From Neoceratodus forsteri (Eukaryota > Chordata > Ceratodontiformes > Ceratodontidae), in assembly GCA_016271365.2 (NCBI GenBank), contig CM057453.1, forward strand, positions 503,415,001 to 503,479,000: a stretch of DNA of 64,000 nt. Direction: 5' to 3'. Shown in pieces: positions 43,271 to 54,824 of the stretch. The notes under the pieces were generated by a model. It ran no database searches and was not told the DNA's origin. It saw nothing but the letters and a program-made list of their open reading frames with translations. The translations under genes were made by a program, and so were the position numbers. The first letter of the stretch is position 1; every line of letters starts with the position of its first letter.

Positions 43271-43419
43271 TTATATTCACTATTTCTCGTTATCATTCTC
43301 AAAAAGAAGGAAATTAGAGGCAAAAACTCTGTTTAATGCATCAGTTAGGGTTGTTCTGGCGGCAAAGTGAGAATTCGGTATTGGGTTGAAAACCCCATGG
43401 ACCCCCAGCCCACCCCAAC

Positions 43420-43545
43420 GGCATTGGGGTGCGCATTGGGAGTGTTAGGTCCTAACTCTCACCCCATTCTCCTATACTTCTGCTGCTTCACACATGTGAT
43501 GGGGTGAGAGTCAGGGCCGACGACTGCAATGCGCACCCCAATGCC
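43420..43545. mobile_element. 126-bp imperfect palindrome (possible MITE)
   Basis: Left arm 43420-43466 (GGCATTGGGGTGCGCATTGG then CTCTCACCCCA) pairs with right arm 43500-43545, leaving a 33-bp loop. Ends and size fit a small foldback element, but no target duplication is seen. Confidence 0.65.
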
Positions 43546-43552
43546 AGCCAAC

Positions 43553-45120
43553 AGCTGCCTTGAGAAAATCCAGTCATGGATGACTCACAGCTGGCTTAAG
43601 CTTAACCCAGACAAAACTGAGGTTCTGGTTGTGGATCCAGGTCATCGGGGTGGTGGGGTTGGGTTACCCCCCCAGCCTAGTGCTGGGAGGTGTTCTCCTT
43701 GCCCCTTCTAGGCAGATGAAGGATTTGAGCGTGATCCTAGACGATGGCCTGAAACTTAATGCTCGGGTGTCGGCCGTGGTCAAAAGTGGGTTCTACCATC
43801 TTAGGAATATTGCCTGAATCCGAGCCCTGATCCTGTCTGAAGATCTGACCATGCTGGTACACACTTTTGTCACATCCAGGTTGGACTACTGTAATATCCT
43901 GTACCTAGGGTTATCTGGAGGCAACCTCTGCAGGCTCTAGTTGGTGCAGAATGTGGTAACAAGATTCTTGACGGGTGTGAAAAGGAGCAAGCATATCATC
44001 CCAGTCCTCCGTGAACTGCACTGGTTGCCGGTCCGGTGAAAGATTGTCTTCAAGCTAGGGCTCCTGACCTGCAAGACCCTGCATGATAAGGTACCTGTCT
44101 ATCTGCAAGATCTCCTTGTCCCCTACCAACCAACCTGAGCACTCCATTCTGCTGGGGGAAGCCTCCTTGGAGTTCCCAGGGCTAGGTTATGAACTTACAT
44201 ATGAACAAGCCAGCAGAAGAAGGCCATCTGGTCTATCAAGTCTGCTTGTATTGCAGGGTCCACAGCTTGAGCTAATGTCCCTGCCCTCCTTCCCCACTCC
44301 TCCCATCCTCCCTACCCATGATTCTTATCTTCCCCCATGCCTATTCCAGCCTCTGTTAAAGCTGCTCACTGTCTTTAATGAGATTACCTCTTCTGGCAGT
44401 GCATTCCAAGTGTCCACCACCCTTTCTGTGAAGAAGTGCTTCCTGACATCCCTGCTAAACCTCCCACCCTCCAGCTTAAGACTGTGCCCCCTTGTGATAT
44501 GGTTGCCACTCAGCTTAAAGAGAATTTCCTTATCAACATTATTTATACCTTTCAAGTACCTGAATGTCCCAATCATGTCCCTCCTCTCTCTCTCTCTCTC
44601 TCTCTCCTGTCTTCCAGGGAGTACATGTTCAGTGCCCTCAACCTCTCCTCTTATGCCTTGCCCTGCTGACCAGCTATCATCTTTGTAACCCTCCTCTGTA
44701 CCTTCTCCAGCAGGTTAATGTCCTTTTTGAGGTGTGGGCACCAGTACTGAACTCCATACTCTAGATGCGGTCTTACCAGTGACCTGTACAAGGGCAGTAT
44801 AACCTCCTCTCTCCTACATTGTGGCATTCCGGAGACAGGGCATTTTCAGTGGCCACACCTACCCTGTGGAACTCGTTGCCTGGCTATTTAAGGGAGGCTC
44901 CCTTGGTAGAAGCCTTTAAGAAGGGCCTGAAAACGTATTTGTTTCAGCAAGCCTTTATTGATTGGTTTCTGAAATAGTCTGTTTTAAGTAGAATAGATAG
45001 ATCATTTGTATATTCCCAGTTTAATTCTACTGGTATCTGTGTTTCCTGTGTATGTTTTAAAAAATTGTACTGTTTTATATTGTACACTGCCCAGAGTCTT
45101 CAGAATTGGGTGCTTTAGAA
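43553..45120 (+). mobile_element. L2-type LINE 3' half (plus strand), interrupted by a CR1
   Basis: The plus strand encodes CLEKIQSWMTHSWLKLNPDK followed by TEVLVV, the L2 motif after the RT palm. It goes on to SVILDDGLKLNARVSAVVKS, HLRNIA, TSRLDYCN, LQLVQN-type and LRELHWLPV blocks. After the CR1 insertion it resumes (44826) with [36 protein letters not shown], and a stop. The 3' end is followed by an (ATCT)n array. Several stops and frameshifts are present. Endonuclease and RT palm are missing. Confidence 0.85.
44190..44825 (-). mobile_element. CR1 fragment (minus strand) nested in the L2
   Basis: On the minus strand: MIGTFRYLKGINNVDKEIL, TRGHSLKLEGGRFSRDVRKH, FFTERVVDTWNALPEEVISL. The right end shows the reverse complement of an RT-type [11 protein letters not shown] block (about 44680-44800). 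A (CT)n run (44582-44606) interrupts it. It divides the L2 coding sequence, so it inserted later. Confidence 0.8.
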
Positions 45121-45122
45121 AT

Positions 45123-45123
45123 A

Positions 45124-45179
<56 letters not shown>

Positions 45180-45180
45180 G
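45123..45180. repeat. (ATCT)n microsatellite
   Basis: About 14 perfect ATCT units follow the end of the L2 element. They probably grew from the L2 tail. Confidence 0.95.
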
Positions 45181-45400
45181 TGGTCTCTGCTCATCCTTTC
45201 CACTCCCTCTGAAGCATCCACCCTATTGCAGATTGTGGTGTCATCCACAAAGAGGCAGACCTTCCCTTCCAGCTCCTCTACAATGTCACATTTAAAGACA
45301 TTGAACAGGACCGATCCCAGCACTGATCCCTGAGGCATCCCGCTGGCCACTCTCCCTTCCTCTGAGTGAACTCTGTTTACCACCATCCTCTGTCACCTAT
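45181..45400 (-). mobile_element. CR1 reverse transcriptase fragment (minus strand)
   Basis: The minus strand encodes GMPQGSVLGSVLFNVFKCDI and VCLFVDDTTICN, which are the G-(I/M)PQGSVLGP and FVDD boxes of the RT palm. It has no 3' end of its own and starts at the microsatellite. Confidence 0.75.
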
Positions 45401-45689
45401 CCCCTTGTTTTAAATACTCAGCTTTATTCCCTTTCCTTGGATTACAACAGTACACAGCATCAAATGTTTGACCATGCACAGCTGTCCAAAAAAACTAATG
45501 CCAACCTGCCCGCTGGTTCTTCGATGGAATGGAAGTCAAAAACTCATCCATGCTGATATCTTGCACCCACAATCGTTAACTTTTATCCACTTAGAGGTAG
45601 ATTACACTTAATTTTACCATTAATTAAAGGCTGCGCGGACAGAGCGATCGAGAAACGCGACCGCTCAGTTAGCTGCTCATTAGTGCCCC
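45401..45689. other. No feature recognised
   Basis: Unassigned sequence between two CR1 fragments. The right part (45630-45690) is locally GC-rich (CTGCGCGGACAGAGCGATCG). Confidence 0.4.
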
Positions 45690-47130
45690 CCCGACCGGTC
45701 CTTTTTAATGTCTTTATAAGTGACATTGGAGAACACCTGGAAGTAGGGCTCTAGATAACATTTTTTTGGGATGAGCACCTCTACTCTTCATTTTGAAAGC
45801 GAGGTAAGTAAAACGAAATTCAGATGTGTACAAATGTCTTGCTAGAGTGGACAGAGGAGTACATTTATTTAAAAAAATTAGGTTTTTTTTTAGATAAGAA
45901 TTTCAGGTGCCAACAATGCTCCAAATAAAGTTGGCAGGTAGGAATTTACTCACCAGTTTTAAAACATAGTGAGTAAAACAAAAGTGGGATGCACAGAAGC
46001 ACTGTAAATCTGGCTAAAAAATGTTCCTTTTGAATCACCAGTTATGTTATGAAGCACTATTCTTTGGCGTGTGGAGTAGTTACAAATGTTGGGTGAGTAC
46101 TGGTACACATTAAAAAAAGTTCTGAAGAGTATTTCCTAAAATGAGGTGAGTAAAATAGGTTGGTACACACCTTATCTGAAGCCCTGGCTGGAAGGAAATG
46201 TTATGTCTCTTTGTAGATAACACAAGGATCTGCAACAGGGTTGATACACAAAGTGGGGTGGAAAGGATGAAAAGGGAATTGGCAAGGTTGGAGGAATGGT
46301 CAAGTGTATGGCAACTCAGATTCAGTGCAAAGAAGTGCAAGGTAATGCACCTGGGTAACAAAAACTCAGGGGAAGAGTACACAATGGGGGGTGAGATACT
46401 AACAACAACAAAAATCGAAAGAGACCTGGGAGTAATTATATCAGATGACCTAAAGGTGGGCAAGCAATGTGAGAAGGCAGTAGGGAGGGCTGGGGGGATA
46501 CTGGGATGCATAGGGAGAGCCATCAACAGTAGAAAACAGGAAGTTGTTATCCATTTTTATAGACCGTTGGTGAGAACCCATCTGGAGTACTGCGTGCAAT
46601 TCTGGAGAACCCATCTCCGCAAAGACAGACAGAGTGGAGGCTGTTCAGAGGAGGGCAACCAAAGTGATGCAGGGTCTGCACCAGAAGTCATATGAAGAGA
46701 GACTAAAGCAGCTTAATATGTGTACCCTCGAGGAAAGGAGGGAGAGGGGGGAGATGATAGAAACTTTCAAGTGCCTCAAGGGAATCAACAAAGTCCAAGA
46801 GGGTAGCATCTTTCAGAAAAAGAGATGTGCAAGAACAAAGGGGCACAATTTGAAGATAGAGGGGGTACGGCTCAGAGGTAATGTTAGAAAGTATTTTTTC
46901 ATGGATAGAGTTGTGGATGCATGGAACAGCCTTCCTGAGGAGGTTGTGGAGTCAAGAACAGTGGAAGAATTCAAGAATGAATGGGACAGACATAAAGCAA
47001 TTTTAGTGGGGGTAGGAGGAAGTAAGTTGTTTAACTAGAATCTGCAGCGTATCCATCAGGTAGGGAAATGGGCAGACTAGGTGGGCCAAGTGGTCCTTAT
47101 CTGCCGTCAAATTCTATATTTCTATGTTTC
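45690..47130 (+). mobile_element. CR1-type LINE 3' half (plus strand), split by a hAT MITE
   Basis: RT starts with VLFNVFISDIGEHLE (45700-45743), breaks at the MITE, and continues with LFVDNTRICNRVDTQSG (FVDD changed to FVDN), EWSSVWQLRFSAKKCKVMHL, ERDLGVIISDDLKVG, LVRTHLEYCVQFWRTHL, MEAVQRRATKVMQGLHQK, NMCTLEERRERGEM and FFMDRVVDAWNSLPEEVV, ending about 47036. The 3'UTR has CTGCCGTCAAATTCTA and ends in repeated TTTCTATG octamers (47115-47136), the CR1-type tail. One frameshift near 46630 separates the two main open pieces. It is the best preserved CR1 in the window, but it is 5'-truncated. Confidence 0.9.
45744..46186. mobile_element. hAT-type MITE inserted in CR1, 8-bp target duplication
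   Basis: The left end is TAGGGCTCTAGATAAC and the right end, in reverse complement, is CAGGGCTTCAGATAAG. CCTGGAAG (45736-45743) and GCTGGAAG (46187-46194) flank it with one mismatch. The CAGGG-type ends and the 8-bp duplication are hAT features. The 443-bp interior contains repeats of GTGAGTAAAA and no reading frame. Confidence 0.85.
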
Positions 47131-47136
47131 TATGTT

Positions 47137-47649
47137 TCCTTTAATATTGTAATTTGCTTAGGTTTACAAACAAAAAAGTTGCTGAAACTTCAGGTTGTGC
47201 AGTCCTTCAGTCCCCTTCACTCTCTAACAGCATATTTCTTCATTCTGGACTCAATGCTATGATCAAATCGTAACTGTGCAGCAAGATCCCTGTTGTCTTT
47301 ATTCTGAAGGATGCTTTCGTAAAACGTATGCAATAATATCAGATATGATCATCTGTTGTAGTAGCATCATGAACCTAACTTGAAAACATGAAACCAAATG
47401 AAGAAATGGGTCTACCAGAACTTGATCACTCACTCCCTTCCCCCAAAGACGGGTACTGTGTATCTTCTAATTTATTCTCCCTTCTTAACAGGACCAAGCA
47501 GGCTCAGTACCCCCACTGCATGGTGCTGTTGTCTTTCAAACTGGATAGAGCTTACATTACATCCAGTTACACACACAGCCATGTGACGTTACAACCTGGT
47601 GAACCTCCCACCATTCTCCACTTGTAAAGCGGTTCCAGAGGGTTTATTG
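47137..47649. other. No feature recognised
   Basis: Unassigned sequence between the CR1 tail and the L1 on the minus strand. Confidence 0.4.
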
Positions 47650-48140
47650 TCAGTTTTTTACATGTCCATATTTTAGCTAGTCTTTAGTTATAATTCTGAT
47701 CTAGCCTCATTCCCCCACAACCTCCCAATCCCTCTTTGGCCTCCTCAGCCATTTTTTTTACTTGAGTTCCAATCTGCCCGGTCCTTCCATCTCTCTAAAT
47801 GTTTGTCTGCTACCAGATTAAGTTTGGCCAGCAGTAACTCCATATCATATATCTTGCTTACTCTATTTCTCCATTCTTCCTTTGTGGGGATTTCTGGTTA
47901 TAGCCACTGCAAGGTAATGCATTTTAATGCCGAAGCCAGCAGAATATGCATAATTTTTCACTTGTCTGCCCTTCATTTGGACCACTGTTGGAAATCCAAG
48001 CACCCATTCAGAAAATACCGATGGTATCTGTGTCCCTGCAATCTGTTGTGCAGCTTCATGTACCGTTGGAAGAAACTTACAACTGTTTCCGTAGGCATTA
48101 CCAGCAATGCCTAGTCCCTTTTAGTGCCACCTACTCTGTA

Positions 48141-48690
48141 TATTCATGGCCGGACAAAGCCCGCTATCCCTTCCCCAACAAAGTAGGGAAGGATCTTTAG
48201 GTTTGCCACCACCTCCACACTCCCCCCTCTCTCCCTCACTCACCCCTTCCTTCCCTGTTCTTTCTCCTTCTCTCACCCTCTTATTGCCTTATGATCTCTA
48301 TCTTCCTCCTCCTCCTATCCTTCTTCTTCCTATCTTCTTCTTCCTGATGACCCTCTAATACTTTCTGCTACCCCTCTGCCCATCTCATTCTTAGGCAATT
48401 TGCATATTTGTATATTTTTGTACATACTCTTCTATTCCATTCAGTTTGCCCTTAATTTTTTGTTTGCTTCTCGCCTGTTAGGAACTCCTTATATCTGACA
48501 CTGTGCTTAGACATCCCTCTTACTTATGTTTTTTTGCTTTACCAAAGTATACCATACTGCAAATGCACTTTACATTGCCTTGTATTTCTTTTGTGTACCC
48601 ACTGTATATCATTGTTTTTTAGTTGCAACTGAGCTCGCTCAATGGTGTTTTCTCCTGGTTAAATAAAGATTGATTGATTGATTGATTATT
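48141..48690 (+). mobile_element. 3' end of the CR1/L2-group LINE seen at 24.5-29.1 kb (plus strand)
   Basis: It ends CAATGGTGTTTTCTCCTGGT, then TAAATAAAGATTGATTGATT, which matches the end of the 24528-29121 element. The rest is 3'UTR with a pyrimidine-rich stretch (48290-48345). The left edge is uncertain. Confidence 0.6.
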
Positions 48691-49260
48691 CCCAGAACTG
48701 TTGTATCTTATGACAGCCCTGAAATATATGCCAGCGATTTCCAATATGCCCACACCCCGTCCAACAATCAGTGTAATTAGCCTGGGTTGTAATGCCATGA
48801 AACTATTGGAGTTTTGAAAATTGAAGCAGGACTTTCCAAAACAACTTTTGCCACAGGGGGAGAGAGGTGACCCTCCATCCTTTTTTATCTTTTCTCCCAC
48901 TCCCTTTCCAAGTACCATTCCCCTGATTCTTGCTCCCAGACCTCTTTTATTTTCTGAAGTGCAATTCCTGATGCCTGCTGCAATAAGCGAAATATGCCTG
49001 AAATGTATTTTTGGGTTCCCATTGTCATGACCACATCATACAGTACATATATACTTCCCAAGATAATATGGGCCTTGCTAATTGTTCTGTGTGCCCTGCA
49101 TGATTTACATAGTGACGTACCTGCAAATGCCTATGGAATTCCTAATTTCCCCAGCCAAACTTATTTTTTGCTTTAGAGAAGGTGATACAAATTCCCTGTT
49201 CTAAAAGCTGAGTGAATCTTGTAACTCCATTTAAATTCCCAGTGGGCATAACCTGCATTG

Positions 49261-49670
49261 CAGTGTCAGTGACTCAGCAGGTTGCACACTTGCCTCTGAG
49301 GCCAGATGATCAGAAGGCTGTGGGTTCTATCCCCATGTCAGGCATGTGGGTTAAATCCCAATACTGACTGTGGTGTAGCATGAGGGGGGTCCAGCACTAC
49401 TGAGGTGCCGTCTTTCAGGTGAGACGTTAAACTGAGGTCCCATCTGGCTGTTCATGTGGATGATAAAGATCTCATGTCACTTCTCAAAAAGAGTAGGGGA
49501 ATTTCCTGGGTGTCCTGGACACATTTTTGCCATTCACTAAATATACCACCAACAGCTTAATCTGGTTCAATGTCAGTTGGCATCCATCTGTATCTCCCTC
49601 CCTTGGGACGAGGCTGAAACTAGGTAGAATTGTCTAGTCCTCCTTTCCTGGTCAACAAAAACTAAATAAA
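49261..49670 (+). mobile_element. tRNA-headed SINE with conserved fish/shark-type core (copy 2)
   Basis: It has the same build as the copy at 20632: an A-box region AGTGACTCAGCAGGTTGCAC, a B box GTGGGTTCTATCCCC (49321-49335), a core with GAGACGTTAAACTGAGGTCC and GTGTCCTGGAC, and an A-rich tail GTCAACAAAAACTAAATAAA. It is inserted in the L1 on the minus strand. Confidence 0.85.
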
Positions 49671-51609
49671 ATCCAATCTCAGGGGTAGAAGATCTGTATC
49701 ATATTTATTTAAAGACATAGGCCCCAGTCCCAGTGGAGTACCCGTGAGTTTTCTTGTCCTCTGCAATGGACCTATACTATGCTGCATCCATCTGTTTCGT
49801 ATTGTTTTTCTATAGTCTGCTGAGACTGCTGTCAGTGCCAGTGCATTCATCATACCAACCTGATTCCCTCTCTTGCTCTGCCCAGGTGCATACGACTGTC
49901 ATCTGAGATGCTACGTAGTACTTCTGCAGATCTGGTAAAGCTAAGTCACCTTTATCCTTGGCTAAAGATAAAATTGCTTTGGCAATTCATGGTTTCTAAT
50001 GTCCCTATACAAATTGTTCTTATCTCCTCTCCCCCTCCCCCTCCCCCCAGGATATTGATGGGTAAAATTTGTAACAGGAAGCGAAACCTTAGCAACACAT
50101 TCATTTTAATGGTGTCTGTTCTTCCCACCAGTGGGATAGATAGCAAGGTCCAGGGGGTCAGATCTGCTGTATTGCTTCCTATAGTTTCTCATAGTTTAAT
50201 GAGAATAACTTAGACAAATTGGCAGATATCTGTATACCTATGTATCTAAACCTACTTTGCTGCACCCATCTGAATGGAAATGTATCTTTAAAGCCCAGTG
50301 GGCATTGTCTGCCAATTGTTATAGCTTCCGATGTTGCAAAATTTATATTATAGCCAAGATTCTACAAAATTGTTCGAGTAATGTGACAAGCTGGGGCACT
50401 GATTGTCCCAGTCCACTAATAAAAAAATTGAATCGTCTGCGTAGATGAAAATTTTCTGTTCCTTCCCTCCTGCTGCTATATCTACAATTCTCATGTCTTG
50501 GCGGACCTTTGCTGCTAATGGTTCCATGCAGATTGCAAACAGTAGCGGGGACAGAAGGCATCTCTGAAATATCCCTCTGGTTAGGGGAAGAAAAGGTGAG
50601 TTAATACCATTAACTTGCAGTATGGCTTGTGGGTCTGTACAAAACCTGAATGGTTTCTATGAATTTGGAGCCAAATTTCATAGTCTCTTTTTTTTTTTGA
50701 GAAACTTCCAATTAACCCTATCAAATGCTTTTTCATCGTCCATGGAGATTGCCAACTGGACCCTCCCCCCCAATGAGTTGATATTATATTTGGCAGGTGT
50801 CTTACATTGTCTTGTATATGTCACCCATTAATAAAACCAGTTTGATCTGAATGGGTCACATTGCCAATAACCTGTTGCATTCTTTGTGCTAGTATTCCGG
50901 TCATTATTTTTAGATCCACATTTAATAATGAAACTGGCCTATAGGATTCACCCCGTGTTACAGCTTTGGTAATATTGAAATTTGTGCCTGCCTCCATGTC
51001 ATTGGGATTAGGCCACCCTCCAGGATTTCCAGATAAACTTTTTCTAACAGTGGGCATGATAGTGGTTCAAAGGCATTATAAAATTCTGCCAGGAAACTAT
51101 GTAATCCTGATGACTTGCCATTCTTTAACATTTTAATTTTTTGTGATATCTCCTGTTGGTCAAATGCCCTTTCTAGACTGGTGGCCTCTGCTCCTGTCAG
51201 CATGGGTATTACAAGATCATGGAGGAACTTTTCTCTGAGATCACCTCAACCTTCCAGCTTCTCTTGGGCACAAAGCTGTGTATAGTACTCTGCAAAGATC
51301 TTGGTTATTCCCCCATGGTCCCCAGGCTTAACTCCTTCCCATTTAGGATTCAGCAGTGTAAGCACTGCTCTATTACTTAACTGTTTTTTCAAGGTCAGAG
51401 CTAACCATCTCCCCACTCTGTTGCCTCTTTCACAATATTGCTGCTGTATCCTACAGTAGCTTCCTTCCATTTGTATAGTAAGGAGCCTAGTAAGAGTTTG
51501 TTTTTTTAGCTTCTAACTGTGTCTTAATCTGCCCATTTAGAGCGACTTTATGTTGAAATTCTAGATCCTGTATTTGTTGTACTAATTCCTGCTGTTTAGC
51601 CAGTCTCAT

Positions 51610-51634
51610 TCTTTTCTTTTCTTTTCTTTTCTTT
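51610..51634. repeat. (CTTTT)n microsatellite
   Basis: Five CTTTT units lie within the L1 on the minus strand. Confidence 0.9.
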
Positions 51635-52929
51635 CTGATGAGTACGCAATTATAATCCCTCTGAGCACCACTTTAACACACTGCATGTGTGGTGGTCCCC
51701 TCCAGGTTAGATCCCATATAGTTTTGTATCTTGGTTTCAATAAGTTCCTTGAATTCAGGTGAATTCAACCACCCAATGCGTTCATTCTCCAGTTTGAATT
51801 ACATACAGACAGGGTTCCCTCCACCCACAGACACACTGGGGTATGATAAGAAACTGTTCTGGGGAAGACCCTTCAGTCAGTTACCGCATGCACCTACTCT
51901 GTGGCAAGCAAAAATCTATCAATTTGTGTATAACATTTGTGCCTGTCAGAGTAGTGTGCATAGTCCCGAGCCAATCATTTGATAAATGTCCAAATCTCTA
52001 TGAGGCCATATTTATCCAATAATCTAGAAAGCAGCTTCCCCACTCTGTTTCCCAATGGGACTCACTTTCCTTTCCAGTCTATCTGGGTGGACATTACTGC
52101 ATTAAAGTCTCCACCAGCTATATGTATATATATGTAGCCTGTCTGTATCTGTTACCACGTCCCTTATTATTTTCTTCAAAAATAGTAGATTTTCCTTTTC
52201 CTCATTGGGGCATAAAGGTTAATTAAGGTACACCTAGTGTCTCTGTACCTCTTCTAACTTAACATATCTCCCCTCCTGATCCATTTCTGTAGCCTCAGTC
52301 TGAAGGGGGTATCCTTACTGATAAATATTGCTGTACCCTATGGTGTGGGTGAGCCTCCCAAGATGCTGCATAAACCTCCCCAGCTCATCTTTGTCTCAGC
52401 TTCTCATGCTCTTAGGGGGTGAGGTAGGTTTCTTGGAGGTAAGCAATGATGGCTCCAATCCTATTAAGTTCTTGTAGGATTCTAGGCCTTTTAATTGGGT
52501 GATTTACCCCTCTGACATTATATGTAACAATGCAGTATTTAACTCAGCCATGGTACTGTGGTAACTGATTCTTATGGGCGCACCCCATGGCACATTTTTT
52601 CTGATAACCCTTCTCATCCTGGTCCCTAAGTATAGTCTGTTCTAATGGTGTCTGGCAGTGAGTGACCTGTACAGTCAGAAACCAACTGTGAGAACAGTAT
52701 AACCAGTATAAACTATAAACAAAATGTCAAACTTCAAGGCTGATTATTCCTTTCCCTGCTGGTTCTTCCATCTGTGCCACTGAGTTCCTGCCAACTGAGT
52801 GTTTGTAAATGGTACTGGGTAATGCAGCCTATATCTGCTGCACCTAACTGTCTTCATGGATCTCCCCTTCTGACAGTATTCGTGGATGTCTTCAACAAAT
52901 CAAAAGTTTCAGGAGGCGACTGCATGAAA

Positions 52930-53170
52930 ACTGATACTGGTGCCACAATGTACTGTAAGATTCCAAAATAGCAAAAAGTCAGGCTACTCAGTAATCCGAT
53001 GAAGGAGACCTTAAATGCTAGGTGAAGTTAACAAAATATTTACTCAAAAGTTTTAAAACCAATTCATTCAGATAAGCAGCACCTGCACACACGACTGCCA
53101 ACGTTTCGCATCACTCTGATGCTTTATCAAGGCGCCTTGTTCAAGTTCATGTTCGAGTTCCTTTTCTTAC
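52930..53170 (+). mobile_element. Penelope-like element end (pseudo-LTR-like), fragment
   Basis: It contains GACTGCCAACGTTTCGCATC followed by CTGATGCTTTATCAAGGC, a motif that I know from the flanking repeats of Penelope-like elements (an ACGTTTCG...TTATCAAGG pattern). No coding part is attached. Confidence 0.5.
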
Positions 53171-53639
53171 TTTCAAAACACCTGCAATATGTAATATATT
53201 CATTGCCACCTTGCACTATTCATTTTCTGAATTCTATTTTATTTTAAATAACTTTGTTTTTGCCTTTTTCATTTAATTCTTGTTCCACTTGTAGTTATCG
53301 ACTTAAACAGCACTGCTGTAGCATTTTAAAAAATGATTAGCGTCTTTCTTGTATTCCTTGTGGAAACACCCACATTCAGCCACATTCTTAGTTCTAGCTT
53401 GTTATAGCAGCTTGAACATTTGAAACTGGTCACATCTTGTAAGCACCGAGGTGAAAAAGCACAAGGTTCATTAAGCCTAGGGTTTTCTGGTCAAGATATA
53501 ATATGATTATTAATATAAGAATCCCATAAAATTATCATTAACAGAATATTTTTTTAAGTTAATAGACTACTTAATACGGGAGAAGTTTAAAAATGTTTTA
53601 TCTACTACCTTCACTTATTGGACCTGATTAATTCTTGAT

Positions 53640-53965
53640 TATTAAGATATACATTTGAAGGGAAACATTCCCACAATTACCTGTTATAAAATAGTATAAG
53701 AAATGTTTATGTTGAATGCAGGCTGTGGTTCTTAAGCTGGATTTACAGTTGAAATACGGTTATACCTAGAATTAGGGACTAAAGTTTCTGTTTATGTATT
53801 TATTATTGAAACAACATTGTGGGCCTGAGGAAGTGGTTTTACCAAGAAATGTAGCTCCTAAAAGTGTATGTGAAACACTGAATAAAACATTTTTTGAAGA
53901 AAGAATATATATGGAGTTAGTCACAATTCTTTTATTAAAAGATTTTGCCTGTCACAAAGTGGATG
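53640..53965 (+). mobile_element. Second Penelope-like end fragment
   Basis: GGGCCTGAGGAAGTGGTTTT, then ACCAAGAAATGTAGCTCC, and a following GAATAAAACATTTTTTGAAG resemble the CCTGAGGAAG...CGAAACGTAGC...AATAAAAC ends of Penelope-like elements in amphibians and fish. It is a different subfamily from 52930. Confidence 0.45.
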
Positions 53966-54081
53966 ACCCAACACCTTAAAAACTTGATTGCTCAATAAGA
54001 GAAAGGGTAACCTGAACCAACATGCTTACAGTTGTGGTAGGGAAAGATAAGCGAGCCCAACAAACCAACACAAGTTAGCAG

Positions 54082-54439
54082 GTGGGGATTTGTTATGCCT
54101 TTAAAAGAAAACATGCATTAGCTCACGTAACCTTTTCTTGCACTCATGGGAGTTGGTTTGATCCAATCCTCATCACCAGTGTAATATATTGGTGCCCCCA
54201 GCAGAGAGACTCAGGCATAGTATGTCTGTTAGTACCCATCTTTCTTCAACTCAGAGATAGTAGTCACACACCATTGGACATAGACAAAGAAAAGCCCACT
54301 GGGCATGACAGGAACTGTACATACATAGGACTACAATTATCTATATACATAAACTATAGCCCTAATGGTGTCCCTTTTACTTCCTACCATCCTACCATAT
54401 ATATTCAAGAATATACTACAATATATATCCATGTATATA
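54082..54439 (+). other. Open stretch interrupted by the Tigger transposon
   Basis: A reading frame is open from 54082 to the Tigger left end. Beyond the right end (57481-57600) there is another open stretch with NNETLNLAMEHCLGQLHSLA. The two could be parts of one older coding element into which Tigger inserted, but they are not in an obviously continuous frame and no family is recognised. Confidence 0.25.
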
Positions 54440-54824
54440 CAGTGGCCCCTTGTTATAACAAACCTCACTATACCGAACTATCAGTTATAATGAACGTTCG
54501 TCTTGGCTCCCATGATTTTTAGTGGGTTTAGTGTCAGTAATCGTATTCACAGTTTTTTTTTATCTAAAAAAAACATTGTGGCAGAGTTGGTTTTGTTGTA
54601 CCTGTTATCCCCCTTGCCTCTGTTACAATGTAGTGCAGTGAATGCCAATGTAAGTACCCGTACCTGTACAGTTCTCTTGCCCAGTAATGTTGCTTGCCAT
54701 GACAAGCCATAACAAGCCATGACAAGCTTCTGCTCCACTCATTGCAGCTGTCTGTCAGTCAATCTATAAAAATCAAAGGCTTTAGGTCAATTACAGATTT
54801 CTGGATTAACAGACAGTGCCGACG

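Larger units (their letters stand above)
47650..52560 (-). mobile_element. L1-type LINE, long decayed ORF2 (minus strand) with two nested insertions
   Basis: ORF2 appears to start at about 52551 on the minus strand (MAELNTALLHIMS). The endonuclease follows: AYLQETYLTP near 52430 and a GGDFNAVM-type end near 52090. Next come LKKQLSNRAVLTLLNPKWEG (51390) and AEYYTQLCAQEKLE (51260). The RT has SYRPVSLLNVDLKIMTGILA, QRMQQVIGNVTHSDQTGF (50970-50830). Later parts are a GRTDTIKMNVLLRFRFLLQI block (50130-50070) and a GNRWHIFQGCHKIQQFW knuckle-like block (48750-48690). A Trp-Lys-type C-terminal helix is at 47780. Stops and frameshifts are frequent. A LINE tail (48141-48690) and a SINE (49261-49670) interrupt it. 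A 5'UTR may reach about 52900. Confidence 0.75.

Noticed and set aside
42806..43336. A 176-codon open frame rich in Phe, Leu, Cys and Arg
   Set aside because: The 6-bp rhythm of the underlying DNA leaves the frame open by chance; neighbouring frames are open too and give equally biased products.
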